Source: Oscillatoriales cyanobacterium PMM_0080
Lineage (GTDB): Bacteria > Cyanobacteriota > Cyanobacteriia > Cyanobacteriales > Microcoleaceae
DNA length: 37,354 nucleotides
NCBI GenBank assembly: GCA_949127775.1
Contig: CASBQF010000074.1
Span: forward strand, 1 to 37,354
Direction: 5' to 3'
A program made the position numbers and the translations under genes. The notes below the pieces were generated by a model. That model saw nothing but the letters and a program-made list of their open reading frames with translations, did no database searches and was not told where the DNA came from. Shown one piece after another: positions 25,528 through 36,173 of this stretch (position 1 is the stretch's first letter; each line of letters opens with the position of its first letter).

Positions 25528-26868
25528 CTAAATTGCACTCACAAAAACAGAAGCCGTAAGCTGACTTTGACTGACACCCTGCACGATGCCTAGATAATTG
25601 CTACCAGACTTAATCGCTGTAGAAGCGCTGACTGCGGCTCCATCCAACTGCAAATTCACAGATTCAAAAGTCAAGTTAGCAAATCCGATACCGTCAGTCA
25701 AACCAATCTTATCCCCGATCGCAAAATCGGTAATCACATCCGCACTGACTAAAGTAGTCGAAGCAGACAAACCTCCTCCTAGGATAAACGTATCACTTCC
25801 AGCACCGCCGGTCAGAATGTCTTGCCCGCGATCGCCCGCCAACAAATCGTCGCCGTTACCGCCAATTAAGATATCATCTTCTTTACCGCCGCGGAGAGTA
25901 TCGTTACCATCTCCTCCGATTAGTCGATCGTTATCGTTATTGCCAGTGATAAAATCATTGCCAGCACCGCCATCAATTAAATCCGAATCTTTCCCGCCAG
26001 ATAAGATGTCATTGCCGCCTGCGCCGTTAATTGTATCCGCACCTTGCATCCCATTAATCGTATCAGCACCTTCTGTCCCGGTGAGATTATCTTTGCCGGA
26101 AAGGGCAAAAATTGGCAATCCCGCAGCAGTTGCAGGCAGCAGAGTATCCCCAGCATCAGATAGGAAATAATTGCCGCCACTGGCTGTATTCTTGGGTGCA
26201 GTTGTCGGACTGCCGTCCCCTGTAGCATTGGGGATTGGTGATGTAATAGATATCGTACTTGTGCTGGAAATTGGTGTCGGAGTCGGAGTTGGTGTGGGAG
26301 TGGGAGTTGGTGTGGGAGTTGGAGTTGGAGTTGGAGTTGGAGTTGGTGCGGGATTGACACTACCGTCAAGGGAAGTAGCAAAAACTTGCGTCCAATAGTG
26401 ATTGTAATTGACGCTGCCAGTATCGTTGGCTAAGAAATAGTAACCAATCCCAATTTCTTTGAGATTCGGGTTGAGAATGTTCGTGCGGTGGCCGCTGCTG
26501 TTCATCCACGATGATAAAACTGCTTCGGGTGTAGATGATCCGGCTGCGATGTTTTCGGCCGCAGATGAGAATTTATAGCCCGTTGCAGTAATCCGACTTC
26601 CCATTGACGAACCATCTTTTCCGGTATGGGAAAAGAAGTCTTGTACTGCCATATTTTGGCTCTGAGTTTGCGCCGCACTTAATAACTGAGTATTCAAGGT
26701 TAGGGCGGACAAACCTAATTTGCTGCGCTCTATGTTGGTGAGTTCCAAAACTTTATAAATAAAGTTTTGATTCGTTGTGGTTGGTGTCGGTTGTGAAAGT
26801 TGAGAGGCCGATCGCTCTCCTGTTAAAATGTCCATAGACTGAGACTTGGAATTTTGTTGTTCAAGCAT
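25528..26868 (-). CDS. CAP/SCP-domain protein with RTX repeats, mirror copy
   Basis: 446 residues: CAP domain, (PT)n linker coded by hexamers at 26272-26347, RTX nonapeptides and a C-terminal type I secretion-like region. ATG at 26868. Confidence 0.87.
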   Translation of the reverse strand: MLEQQNSKSQSMDILTGERSASQLSQPTPTTTNQNFIYKVLELTNIERSKLGLSALTLNTQLLSAAQTQSQNMAVQDFFSHTGKDGSSMGSRITATGYKFSSAAENIAAGSSTPEAVLSSWMNSSGHRTNILNPNLKEIGIGYYFLANDTGSVNYNHYWTQVFATSLDGSVNPAPTPTPTPTPTPTPTPTPTPTPTPTPISSTSTISITSPIPNATGDGSPTTAPKNTASGGNYFLSDAGDTLLPATAAGLPIFALSGKDNLTGTEGADTINGMQGADTINGAGGNDILSGGKDSDLIDGGAGNDFITGNNDNDRLIGGDGNDTLRGGKEDDILIGGNGDDLLAGDRGQDILTGGAGSDTFILGGGLSASTTLVSADVITDFAIGDKIGLTDGIGFANLTFESVNLQLDGAAVSASTAIKSGSNYLGIVQGVSQSQLTASVFVSAI

Positions 26869-27667
26869 GGGGATGATAAAAAGTTTTAAGACTTGGCGAG
26901 AGCTGGTAGATTGCTTACCGTCTTAACGATAGTTTCCCCGATCGCAGGCTGGCTGGGTACAATTCAATAATTTGGTTAATCCCTGCCTGCCACTGTTGTA
27001 TCTATTGTTATTCTCAAGGTACGGATGTCAATATCCGGACTCTTGTTCAGAAAAGGCAGAGTGCGATCGCCCGTAGCATCAGTATAAACGACATTCCCAT
27101 CCGCGATCGTGTCACACAGAATAATTGCCCACAATCATCTTCTGCGCAGTAATAAATTATACGTGTTGATGAATCTTATCCGTTAATATACGTATAAAAA
27201 TATAATTTATAGTTTAATTCCTGGATCAAAATAAGTAAAAACCGATGGTGATAGTTGACAGTACGGAATGTGGGATAGAGTTTTAGATTTGAGATTTTTG
27301 CTGATTAGTAAGGTTCACGGGCACACCCAGCCATCGATTCTGAACGCTAGAAACCCGGTTTCTACGAGTAGGGTGTGCACTGCGCACCGGTTGACTTTGA
27401 TACCCATCAAAATGCGTAATGATTGACTTTTTCAATGCTTTTTGACGCACCCTACAAGATGAGCTGGTGCGCAATGCGCACCCTACTGAAATTTAGAGTA
27501 GGGGCAATTCATGAATTGCCCGGGCAATTCATGAATTGCCTCTAAATTTCGGAGGCAAATCATACTCCAAATCAGCAACCCCAGTTTTTACTAGAATCCT
27601 CAGAAATAATCTTAAATTAATTCAAAATTCATAACCGCGCAGCATTGCGAAGCGCGGCGTGCCCATC
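26869..27667. repeat. 800-base gap with repeats, mirror copy
   Basis: Holds the mirror of the 63-bp nested palindrome (27488-27550), the repeat B cluster (27367-27486) and the possible gene remnant (26978-27117). No supported gene. Confidence 0.7.
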
Positions 27668-28342
27668 TTACAATTTTAAACTATTCTCTTGTCCGACTTT
27701 AGCCTCTTGAGCAACTTGCTCAACTTCATCTTTGGCAAGAATTTCCAAAGCTGCATCTGCTTCGGCGCCGCCCAACCGCCCCAGAGCTTGAGCGACTCTA
27801 TAACGAATTTGCCAATCTGCATTGGCAGCGTAGGGAAGTAGCAGCGGCAACGCTTGTTTATCTCCCAATTCTCCTAATGCACTGATCGCAATGGTTTGGA
27901 TCAATTCGTTTTCAGAAGTCAGGGCATTTTCTAACATGGGAAAAGCTTTTGGATCTCCCATTTCTCCCAAAGCCGCGACGATACTCAGTTGCACCAACCA
28001 TTCAGATGTACTGCTATAAATTTGCTCTAAGTCGAGTAAAGCATCGGTTAATTTCAAAGCGCCTAAAGCATCCGCTGCTGCTGCTTGCACGTCGGGTTCG
28101 GGGTCGTTGTGTAAGCAGTTTCGGAGTACCTCTAAAGCGTTCGGCAGATTCTGCCTGCCGAGGGTTGAGACTTGGCTGACTGCTGCGTAGCGAACGCGGA
28201 CGTTTTTGTCGCCGATCGCGATTTGAATCAAATTATAGGCGATCGCGGGTTCTAGCTGTCGCAGTTGGTTGACACCTCGCAGCCTTTCACCAAAATCCTC
28301 AGAATTCAGCAATTGTTCGACAGACTCAGGGGTAATGCTCAT
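27668..28342 (-). CDS. nblB: HEAT-repeat protein, NblB-like, mirror copy
   Basis: 224 residues of helical HEAT/PBS-lyase repeats (AALGEMGDPKAF, ALGELGDKQAL, ALGRLGG). ATG at 28342, 14 bases after a GGTAATT heptamer tract at 28357-28391. Confidence 0.71.
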   Translation of the reverse strand: MSITPESVEQLLNSEDFGERLRGVNQLRQLEPAIAYNLIQIAIGDKNVRVRYAAVSQVSTLGRQNLPNALEVLRNCLHNDPEPDVQAAAADALGALKLTDALLDLEQIYSSTSEWLVQLSIVAALGEMGDPKAFPMLENALTSENELIQTIAISALGELGDKQALPLLLPYAANADWQIRYRVAQALGRLGGAEADAALEILAKDEVEQVAQEAKVGQENSLKL

Positions 28343-28356
28343 TAGATTTTAAATTT

Positions 28357-28391
28357 GGTAATTGGTAATGGGTAATTGGTAATTGGTAATT
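28357..28391 (-). repeat. Heptanucleotide tandem repeat, mirror copy
   Basis: Five GGTAATT/GGTAATG units as read on the plus strand. Confidence 0.85.
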
Positions 28392-28565
28392 GCCAAAATT
28401 GAAGGAATTGAAGAAACGATCGACTCATTAGACAATATTGCAAAAGTAGCAAAACATCTTGAATCTATCTGCATTTATCTGCCTTGCATCTGGGTTTAAC
28501 CAGTCAATCAAATATTTGTGAAAGAAGTTCGTTTTCTGATACAATTCTTCAACTGCAACCGTTAA

Positions 28566-29027
28566 TTAAGATTCGGCTGCCATCGATCGGATAATATCTC
28601 CCCTAGTGAGGATGCCGATTACTTTGCCCGCAGTATCGACTACCGGCAATCGGTGGATGCTGCGATCGTGCATCAGTTTTGCAGCTTCTGGGACAGATTT
28701 GTCGGGGCCGATGGTAATTGGCTCTTTACTCATCGCTTCTCCTACTGTTTGTCCCAAAGCCTTGTGCAGGTCTCGCTCGTAACGACCTGGATTTTCTAGG
28801 TAAATCACGCTATCGAGTACCATGATGTAAGCGGGCGGAGTGACGCCGGTTTCGCGCCACATCAAGTCGGTTTCGGAGATGACTCCTACCAATAAGCCAT
28901 TGTCATCTACGACGGGAAGTCCGCTAATACGTCGATCGGCTAAAATTTTAATCGCTTCATTTAAGGGCATTTCGGGGCGCGCCAAAATCGGCTCGCGACT
29001 CATCAGATCGGCTACTGTTTTGGGCAT
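28566..29027 (-). CDS. Two-CBS-domain regulatory protein, mirror copy
   Basis: 153 residues, two CBS motifs (VADLMSREPI... and VGEAMSKEPI...). ATG at 29027 chosen directly before the first motif; a TTG at 29057 is the longer option. Confidence 0.87.
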   Translation of the reverse strand: MPKTVADLMSREPILARPEMPLNEAIKILADRRISGLPVVDDNGLLVGVISETDLMWRETGVTPPAYIMVLDSVIYLENPGRYERDLHKALGQTVGEAMSKEPITIGPDKSVPEAAKLMHDRSIHRLPVVDTAGKVIGILTRGDIIRSMAAES

Positions 29028-29274
29028 GATTGGCGGTTGATTGAGTTTTTGCTTCAAATCCGATCATATAGGGAAAGCGTGACACAGACTGAATAAAGGC
29101 AGCCATGCAGAAGCGATTCGTTACAAGAAGAGAAGGAGGCGAAAAGTTTGAATGCCATAATTTGAGAGGTTTTTGCGATCGCACTCACGAATTCTGCCCT
29201 GTGTTTAGAAGCGTGCGGGCGATCGACCTGACAACATGGTTAAGATAAATTAAACAGCCGATAAATCCTTACCG

Positions 29275-29601
29275 ATGTCCCAATCTCCCGCCTCAAAACC
29301 AGACTCCCAAGCAGAAACCCGCCGTGTATTGGTTTGCCAGTATCAATCTTGCCTAAAAAGTGGTTCAGAAGCAGTGCTAGCTGCTTTTGAAGCCCAACCG
29401 GTTCCAGGAGTGACAATTGAAGCCTGTAGCTGTCAGGGACAGTGCAACACTGGCCCGACTGTGCGAGTCACCCCAGACGAAATCTGGTATTGTCGAGTTA
29501 AACCGAGTGATGTACCGTTGATTGTGGAAGAGCACCTCAAAGGCGGAAAACCTGTAGAGGCGCTGTTCAATCCGAGAATTCATATGCGTTACTATTATTA
29601 G
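29275..29601 (+). CDS. 2Fe-2S thioredoxin-like ferredoxin domain protein, mirror copy
   Basis: 108 residues with CQYQSC and CSCQGQC cysteine clusters. ATG at 29275; the dacB copy starts 10 bases after its stop codon. Confidence 0.82.
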   Translation: MSQSPASKPDSQAETRRVLVCQYQSCLKSGSEAVLAAFEAQPVPGVTIEACSCQGQCNTGPTVRVTPDEIWYCRVKPSDVPLIVEEHLKGGKPVEALFNPRIHMRYYY

Positions 29602-29611
29602 TTTTGACTTG

Positions 29612-31153
29612 ATGAAAGTGCCAATTCACAGCTCTGGCGCATCTAATTTAAATAGTGATTATGGAAATTGCGCTTTGAGAATTAAAGGAATTGCGGTTAG
29701 TTTGTTAGTGCTAATTCTGGGGCATCCGGTGCAGGTAGTCGCTCAAACGGCTACGGTTGCTGGGGATATTTGTCCTGGGGAATTGGGGGCGAAAGTTGAT
29801 GCGATCGCCGATCGTGCTGAATTTAGCCGATCGCGTTGGGGTATTTTGATTCAACCGCTATCATCTACGGCGACTCTCTACAGCCGCGACGCCGCCAAAT
29901 ATTTCATTCCAGCATCAAATGTCAAGCTGCTAACCACAGCCGCTGCTTTGCAGAAACTCGGTGCAGATTTTCGGATTAAGACATCGGTTTATAGTGGCGA
30001 AAATGGTAATTTGTATGTTGCTGGGAGGGGCGATCCGAGCATTGCGGAGGCTCAGTTGAAATCCTTGGCTCAGCAGTTAAAAGGGCGCGGCATTAGTCAA
30101 GTTAATCAGTTGATTGGCGATGACAGCTATTTTCAAGGCGATGCAGTCAATCCGAATTGGGAATGGGAAGACGCGCAAGCTGGCTATGGCGCGCCGATTA
30201 ACAGTTTAATTTTCAATCAAAATGCGATCGAGCTTGTTTTGTCTCCACAGGCGATCGGGCAACCTCTGAAAGTCTCTTTTGCCGAACCAAAGTTAGCCAA
30301 TCAGTGGCAAATTCAGAACAATTCAGTCACCGTCTCTCAAAATGAATCGGAGTTTATTGAAGTTGGCCGGGAGTTCGATCGGCCTGCAATTCGAGTTGGC
30401 GGACAGTTGAAAGTTGGTGCGGAATCTGAATCAGCTTATGTCGCAGTTGTCAATCCCGCCAACAATTTTTTGCAGCATTTTCAGCAATTTTTGGTAGCTG
30501 AAGGAATCCCTGTCAAACAAGCTGTAGTTGCATCTAGTTCTCGCAATTTCAATCAGGAATTAGCCTTTGTTGAATCGCCACCGCTGGCGGAGTTGGTGAA
30601 GGAAACCAATCGGGAAAGTAACAATCTTTATGCAGAAGTTTTATTGAGGTTGTTGGGGAAAGTCACAGGCAAGATGCCTGTCCCACAAACAGTCACAGGC
30701 AAGATGCCTGTGCCACAAGAGGATACAGGTGAAATTGGTTTAAAGGAGTTAAAAACAGCTTTAACTCAATTAGGGGTAAATCCAAACAGCTACATATTGG
30801 CCGACGGTTCGGGACTTTCGCGCCACAATTTAATTAGTCCAGAAGCCTTGGTGCAAACTTTGAAATTGATGGCGAATTCACCTGCTGGATCTATTTATCG
30901 CGCGTCACTGCCCGTGGCTGGCGAAAGCGGTACTTTAAAAAATCGCATTAACAATACACCAAACCGCGTAATTTTGCAAGCAAAAACTGGAACTTTGAGC
31001 GGAGTTTCGGCGCTGTCGGGATATATCGAAGTTGCGAATTACGAGCCGCTGGTATTTAGCATTATCGTCAATCAATCTGAACTGTCTGCTGCAAAAGTGC
31101 GATCGGCAACTGACGAAATTGTGCTATTATTGAATCGCCTCCGCCGCTGTTAA
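29612..31153 (+). CDS. dacB: D-Ala-D-Ala carboxypeptidase/endopeptidase, PBP4 family, mirror copy
   Basis: 513 residues with a signal peptide and SNVK, SNN and KTG motifs in order. The repeat-coded TGKMPVPQ pair lies at about 30664-30715. ATG at 29612, preceded by an in-frame TTG. Confidence 0.91.
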   Translation: MKVPIHSSGASNLNSDYGNCALRIKGIAVSLLVLILGHPVQVVAQTATVAGDICPGELGAKVDAIADRAEFSRSRWGILIQPLSSTATLYSRDAAKYFIPASNVKLLTTAAALQKLGADFRIKTSVYSGENGNLYVAGRGDPSIAEAQLKSLAQQLKGRGISQVNQLIGDDSYFQGDAVNPNWEWEDAQAGYGAPINSLIFNQNAIELVLSPQAIGQPLKVSFAEPKLANQWQIQNNSVTVSQNESEFIEVGREFDRPAIRVGGQLKVGAESESAYVAVVNPANNFLQHFQQFLVAEGIPVKQAVVASSSRNFNQELAFVESPPLAELVKETNRESNNLYAEVLLRLLGKVTGKMPVPQTVTGKMPVPQEDTGEIGLKELKTALTQLGVNPNSYILADGSGLSRHNLISPEALVQTLKLMANSPAGSIYRASLPVAGESGTLKNRINNTPNRVILQAKTGTLSGVSALSGYIEVANYEPLVFSIIVNQSELSAAKVRSATDEIVLLLNRLRRC

Positions 31154-31560
31154 AACAACTGATTTCAATCACTAAATTTGAGATAAGTAGTTACACCTAA
31201 AAAAACGGACACTGCAAAACCCTACAAGTTTTAAGTTTAATTAGATTACAGCGACAGAGAGCCAAAAACAGCTATAATATAAGCAGAAACATTAAAACCA
31301 TTGGGTCGTTTCAGCCGACTAAGTAGATAATGGCAAAAAAACAATAGTATCTGGTAGGGGCGGGTTTAGCTAAGAATCTATGAGAAAAGCGAGAATATAA
31401 AGGCAAAACCCGCCCTCTTTCCCATCTCTAAGAATCTGTGATACAAGCCAGAATATAAAGGCAAAACCCGCCCTCTCCCATCTCCTAATGTTTATTTGTA
31501 CTCATCTGCTACAAGTCGGTGGATTCTGTACTTCCCGAAAATAAGTCTAACTTTCCCACT
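31154..31560. repeat. Gap with ~57-bp tandem duplication (31370-31484), mirror copy
   Basis: Two units with AAAACCCGCCCTC and AGAATATAAAGGC words. TATAAT at 31273-31278 could be a -10 box for the hydrolase gene, but no -35 box is evident. Confidence 0.6.
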
Positions 31561-32460
31561 ATGAAATCTTTAGATTCCCAACAGCAACAACACATCTTTG
31601 TCGAAACCAACAACATCCGCCTGCACTGCGTTGCTCAAGGGGAAGGCGAGCTGGTTATCCTCCTGCACGGGTTTCCCGAGTTTTGGTACTCTTGGCGCCA
31701 TCAAATCCCTGCTTTAGCGCGTCATTTCAAGGTTGTGGTGCCGGATTTGCGGGGCTACAACGATTCGGATAAGCCGGAAAGCGGTTATGATTTGGATACG
31801 CTGAGTGCGGATATTCGGGGTTTGATCGATCGACTCGGCTATACAAAGGCTCACATTGTCGGTCACGATTGGGGAGGCGCAATTGCATGGCATTTAGCTC
31901 AAAAATTTCCCGAAAAACTCAACCGCTTGGCAATTTTAAACGCTCCGCACCCGCAGCGATTTGTGCAGGAAATGGCGAGTAATTTAGATCAACTTCGGCG
32001 CAGTTGGTACGTTTTGGCTTTTCAGGTTCCCGGTATTCCTGAATGGTTAATTCGGCAAAACTTGAAAGATTTTGTCCACAATGTTTTTCAAGGACAAGCG
32101 GTTCGCAAAGGAGCTTTTAGTGCGGAAGAAACTAAGATTTATCAGGATGCTTTAGAAAAACCGGGAGTATTAAGCGCCGCGATCAATTATTACCGACAAA
32201 TGTTTCATCCGCAGAGAATGTGGAATTTGGGGCAAAAATGGGAAATGGTGAATGTTCCTACCTTGGTGCTTTGGGGAGAAGAAGATGCGTTTTTGAGCCA
32301 TAAACTTGTAGAAGGTTTAGATAGGTTAATTACGGCTCCATTTCAGTTAAAATTAGTTCCGAATTGCGGTCACTGGATTCAGCAGGAAGCACCACAAACG
32401 GTGAATCGAGAATTGCTGAGTTTTCTGAGAAATTCTTCTCCTTCTTTGGCTGTGACTTAG
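31561..32460 (+). CDS. Alpha/beta hydrolase, epoxide-hydrolase-like, mirror copy
   Basis: 299 residues from ATG 31561 (GTG at 31519 is the longer option). HGFPEFWYSW, GHDWGGA, LWGEEDAF and GHWIQQEAP mark the oxyanion hole and the Asp-Asp-His triad. Confidence 0.89.
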   Translation: MKSLDSQQQQHIFVETNNIRLHCVAQGEGELVILLHGFPEFWYSWRHQIPALARHFKVVVPDLRGYNDSDKPESGYDLDTLSADIRGLIDRLGYTKAHIVGHDWGGAIAWHLAQKFPEKLNRLAILNAPHPQRFVQEMASNLDQLRRSWYVLAFQVPGIPEWLIRQNLKDFVHNVFQGQAVRKGAFSAEETKIYQDALEKPGVLSAAINYYRQMFHPQRMWNLGQKWEMVNVPTLVLWGEEDAFLSHKLVEGLDRLITAPFQLKLVPNCGHWIQQEAPQTVNRELLSFLRNSSPSLAVT

Positions 32461-32493
32461 AAGCTTTGAAAACTTGGAAATGAGAACGGACTT

Positions 32494-32535
32494 ACGCACA
32501 CACTCTATTAGTAAGGTGCGCAATGCGCACCCTAC
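32494..32535. repeat. Palindromic repeat B with flank, mirror copy
   Basis: CGCACACACTCTATTAGTAA followed by GGTGCGCAATGCGCACC, just past the hydrolase stop codon. Confidence 0.7.
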
Positions 32536-32618
32536 TTTTTTAGATAAACAAGCAACAAGGAAGAAAAAGAAGTTAGATCGATTCCGGTTGCAGGGCGAAT
32601 TAATATTATCCGAAATCC

Positions 32619-32680
32619 GGACACGGCAGTGCCGTTTCCCTACAATTAATTTGGCGTAGGGAAACGGCACTGCCGTGTCC
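32619..32680. repeat. Hairpin repeat A (25-bp stem), mirror copy
   Basis: Perfect 25-bp stem with GGACAC/GTGTCC outer ends; the small ATTCCGGC hairpin adjoins at 32690-32708. Confidence 0.85.
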
Positions 32681-32743
32681 TCGCTTGTCATTCCGGCGCA
32701 GCCGGAATTGATATTATGCCCAAGAGCATTGGGCCCAAAATCT

Positions 32744-32968
32744 TTAATCCCAGAGCAAATTTTCTCTGATCAAGAGTGCAATCATGGCTGTTCTGGAACA
32801 AACACCGAGTTTGATAAAAATCCGCCTTACGTAAGTAGCAACCGTCCAGTGACTGATGTTTAAATTTTTGGCGATACATTTGTTTGGTAGGCCTTGGGCG
32901 ACTAATTGCGCGATCGCCTTTTCCCGTGGACTCAGACTGACAACCGGTTTGTAAATTGTGCTTTGCAT
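32744..32968 (-). CDS. Stand-alone LuxR-type HTH regulator, mirror copy
   Basis: 74 residues, nearly all LuxR/GerE HTH (SLSPREKAIAQL...NISHWTVATYV...KLGVCSRT). It follows the Coq4-like gene by 29 bases. Confidence 0.79.
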   Translation of the reverse strand: MQSTIYKPVVSLSPREKAIAQLVAQGLPNKCIAKNLNISHWTVATYVRRIFIKLGVCSRTAMIALLIRENLLWD

Positions 32969-32997
32969 AGTTTTGGAGTGCTGTTACCAGTTAAAAT

Positions 32998-33471
32998 TTA
33001 GTCATTTAATAGTAGAATGCCCAGCTTTTTTCTGACTTCAGATAAAGGAGTCTCCCAATCGGATTCAGGATTCCAGTCAATTAGTCGATCGGCTAATTTT
33101 CCATATTTTAAGCCTTTGATAATTTGTCCGATCGCACATTTGCCACTGATCAGTCCAACTAATACTAAAATTGCACAGGAAGGGCGAAATACTTGAGCGC
33201 GAGTAAACGCTTGAAGTACAAATTCATCTTCAGTTGAAGGTGACAGAGCCGTCAGAACGTGCCAAACGTCGTGGTTTCGCTGAATCCAGTCTCCCGATGC
33301 GATCGGTTCAAAGCCTTGTTCGTCTAGAAATCGCGCCACTTCGCACCCTAACGTTCCTGCTGGCAGTTGCCGCAATTTTTCTAAATCGATTTCAAAGTGT
33401 CGATCGCTCTCAATTTGAGGATTAATTATTTGAGCCATCCTTAATATAACTCCTAATTGACCGTCAGCCAT
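32998..33471 (-). CDS. Coq4-family protein, mirror copy
   Basis: 157 residues with the Coq4 metal motif HDVWH plus Glu83. ATG at 33471 after AGGGAAA. Confidence 0.74.
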   Translation of the reverse strand: MADGQLGVILRMAQIINPQIESDRHFEIDLEKLRQLPAGTLGCEVARFLDEQGFEPIASGDWIQRNHDVWHVLTALSPSTEDEFVLQAFTRAQVFRPSCAILVLVGLISGKCAIGQIIKGLKYGKLADRLIDWNPESDWETPLSEVRKKLGILLLND

Positions 33472-33913
33472 AATCTATTTCCCTAGAACAAGAAACTAAG
33501 TTTATCGTCAGTTAAATTCGTATTTCAAAAGTTCATTTTTGCAATGAATCAATACGACTTTTCTATAGGTTCAGCTTAGAAATCCTACCTTCTGTCACAG
33601 TAATTAAGTTTCCGGAGCTTTTATATTTCTTTACAAACACTCTCAGATGTGAAATCGGCCAGTTGTCAAAATCGGCAGAGTGTTAGTTACCGCAACTTAA
33701 CCGACTGGGAAACACCCGTAAAATCCACAGTATTTAGCGGGAATCTGAACTCCTTTACTTACGTATATAAATTTATTTTCCTGCTAATTATTTGAAGCTG
33801 CAATGAGTTAGAAGTTGAAGCGTGTACACCAGCGATCCCGGGGAAGGTAAGTAAAGCGAGTTGAAGAGAGCTGAAGTAGGGTGAAGTTTAGCAGATTTGA
33901 TATCAAATCCGGT

Positions 33914-34014
33914 AAGCTGTCGCACCTTTAAATTGTATATTTAGGACGGGCGGGACGCCCATCCCACTCATTGTTTGATTTTTTTTGATATGCAATTTAA
34001 ATGCAGGACAGCTT
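33914..34014. repeat. MITE-like element, mirror copy
   Basis: Imperfect ~22-bp terminal inverted repeats (AAGCTGTCGCACC... and ...GCAGGACAGCTT) around a GGACGGGCGGGACGCCCATC core. Confidence 0.6.
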
Positions 34015-34163
34015 AGCATCGGAATTATTAGTAGCCCAAATTAGGAGACGGCTACAATTAATCGGGCGTAGGGACACGGCAATGCCGTCTCCTCTATATC
34101 ATTTCTACGCAAATTTTATTTTTTTAAACTACCAATAGTGTAAGGTGCGCCGTGCGCACCCTA

Positions 34164-34431
34164 CAAATAGAGGAGGAGACGGCAATGCCGTTTCCCTACC
34201 CAATTAATTGTAGGGACACGGCATTGCCGTCTCCTGACGGCGGGTAATATTAATTCTGATGCTCTTAAAAACCGGATTTGGTTGTTAGTGACCTACCAAA
34301 ATAGAGGAGGACACGGCAATGCCGTTTCCCTACCCAATTAATTGTAGGGACATGGCATTGCCGTGTCCTGACGGCGGGTAATATTAATTCCGATGCTCTT
34401 AAAAACCGGATTTGGTCTTTAATGACCTGCC
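34164..34431. repeat. 134-bp tandem duplication at the nrtP 3' end, mirror copy
   Basis: Two 134-base units (34164-34297 and 34298-34431), the second entering the last codons of the nrtP copy. A damaged hairpin A copy (34044-34092) and a repeat B copy (34140-34164) adjoin. Confidence 0.87.
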
Positions 34432-35903
34432 AGCACAGCTTCCTTTACTAACTCTTCGCTTTCAGAAGTCTTCGGTTCTTTCAGGATCAAAACGCAAAGC
34501 AAGCAGACGATCGCAGCCGCACCTCCAAGTACCTGAAAAAAGGTGTGATTCCCGGCAATTTCTTGGGGCAGAAAGCTATAAAATGTGGCATAAGTTACAG
34601 CGCCGACACTGCCGTAAGCACCGACATTTCCCGCAATTTGACCAGTTACTTCTCGTTTAATTAAAGAGACGATGCCAAAGGTTGCACCTGCGGCACCGAA
34701 GACGAAGAAGGCACAGAACATGATCGTGACAACCACAACGGGTAATGGCCAATTAGCCGTAATTTGGCTCAGGGTTAAATAGCCTAATGCTACTCCGGCG
34801 ATCAGAAATGTTAGCGTCCATTTGCGACTGCCGATTTTGTCGGAAATTAAGCCTCCGGTGGGACGACTGATCAAGTTCATCAGGGGAAACATGGCTGCTA
34901 TTGGGCCGGCGATCGCCTGATTTAAGTTGAAGGTGTTCTCGAAAAATTCTGGTAGCATTGACACCACAGCGATTTCAGAACCAAAGGTGACGGCATAGGC
35001 TAGTTGTAATACGAATACTTGACTGATTTGATAGCGTTTTTCAGTTGGGTAATCTTTTTGGCCAGTCACCACTTCTCGGTTAACTTCCCAGGTTTTGTAA
35101 GCCTGAATTAAATAGAGTGCTATCAAACCTGCCCAAATGCCGTACATGATATTTGTTGTCAGAAAATCTGCTTTCTGCAAGCGCCACACAATTAAGGCTA
35201 AGGCGCCAAATAAAGGAATGTTGGCGAGCAATAATGCCCAAAAACTTTGAGCGCTGGTGACTTCCATTGCGCCGTTACGGGCTGGGCGCTGATAGACTTT
35301 GCCGGGGGGTGTATCTTGAACATTGAAGTAAAAAATGACTCCGAAAATTGCTGCGGCTATGCCGGTAAGGGCGATCGTCAATCGCCAATTGGTTTCGCCG
35401 ACTGAGAGAAAAGCGGTTGCTGCGGCGATCGACGGTAACACTGCTTCGGCGGCAAAGGAACCAAAGTTGCCCCAGCCGGCATAGATACCTTGAGCGAATC
35501 CGATCTCTTCTGGGGGAAACCATTCGGTGACTAAGCGGATGCCAACCACGAATCCAGAACCGACTATGCCCATTGCCAAACGGCTCAAAACCAACTGGTT
35601 GAAGTCTTGGGCGCAGGCGAATGCCAGGGTGGGAAATGCTGCGTAGACTAGGATTGAAGAGAAGGTGATGCGGGGCCCGAAGCGATCGAGCAACATACCA
35701 ATAATGATGCTGGCAGGAATGGTGAGGGCTAGGTTGCACAGACTGATGATTCTCGCTTGCCCGATCGACAAACCCAAATCTTGCTGCACCGTTGTGCTGA
35801 AGGGCGCGTAGTTAAACCACACGATGAATGTTAAGAAAAAAGCAAACCAACTCAGGTTCAGAATCCGAAAAGGCCCTCTGAATGATAAAAGCCCTTGAAG
35901 CAT
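34419..35903 (-). CDS. nrtP: NarK/NrtP-family nitrate/nitrite transporter, mirror copy
   Basis: 494 residues, MFS nitrate-porter blocks GMLLDRFGPR, AGWGNFGSFAAE and GNVGAYGSVGAVTY. ATG at 35903 with AGGA nine bases upstream. Confidence 0.89.
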   Translation of the reverse strand: MLQGLLSFRGPFRILNLSWFAFFLTFIVWFNYAPFSTTVQQDLGLSIGQARIISLCNLALTIPASIIIGMLLDRFGPRITFSSILVYAAFPTLAFACAQDFNQLVLSRLAMGIVGSGFVVGIRLVTEWFPPEEIGFAQGIYAGWGNFGSFAAEAVLPSIAAATAFLSVGETNWRLTIALTGIAAAIFGVIFYFNVQDTPPGKVYQRPARNGAMEVTSAQSFWALLLANIPLFGALALIVWRLQKADFLTTNIMYGIWAGLIALYLIQAYKTWEVNREVVTGQKDYPTEKRYQISQVFVLQLAYAVTFGSEIAVVSMLPEFFENTFNLNQAIAGPIAAMFPLMNLISRPTGGLISDKIGSRKWTLTFLIAGVALGYLTLSQITANWPLPVVVVTIMFCAFFVFGAAGATFGIVSLIKREVTGQIAGNVGAYGSVGAVTYATFYSFLPQEIAGNHTFFQVLGGAAAIVCLLCVLILKEPKTSESEELVKEAVLAGH

Positions 35904-35966
35904 ATTAAGTTATCCTAAGAAATAATACAGATTATTAATTCTTAATTAATGTTGCGACAAAAAATT

Positions 35967-35980
35967 GTATCCTTCGCTAC
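35967..35980 (-). promoter_or_regulatory. Candidate NtcA-binding site, mirror copy
   Basis: GTA-N8-TAC read on the minus strand, 64 bases before the nrtP copy's start codon. Confidence 0.5.
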
Positions 35981-36095
35981 TTTTTATTCAGAAAACTAAA
36001 ACTAGCGCATCAATTCCGTGCAGATATCGTATTTGATCATGATTATTGTAGGGAAACGGCACTGCCGTATCAGTCAAGGTTTAACAAGCAAGATT

Positions 36096-36158
36096 GGACA
36101 CTCAAGATGCCGTTTCCCTACCGCGATCGATTGTAGGGAAACGGCATCTTGAGTGTCC
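36096..36158. repeat. Hairpin repeat A (26-bp stem), mirror copy
   Basis: Perfect 26-bp stem with an 11-base loop, 15 bases beyond the yoeB copy's stop codon; a half copy lies at 36048-36068. Confidence 0.85.
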
Positions 36159-36173
36159 TCGCCAAGGAGGATG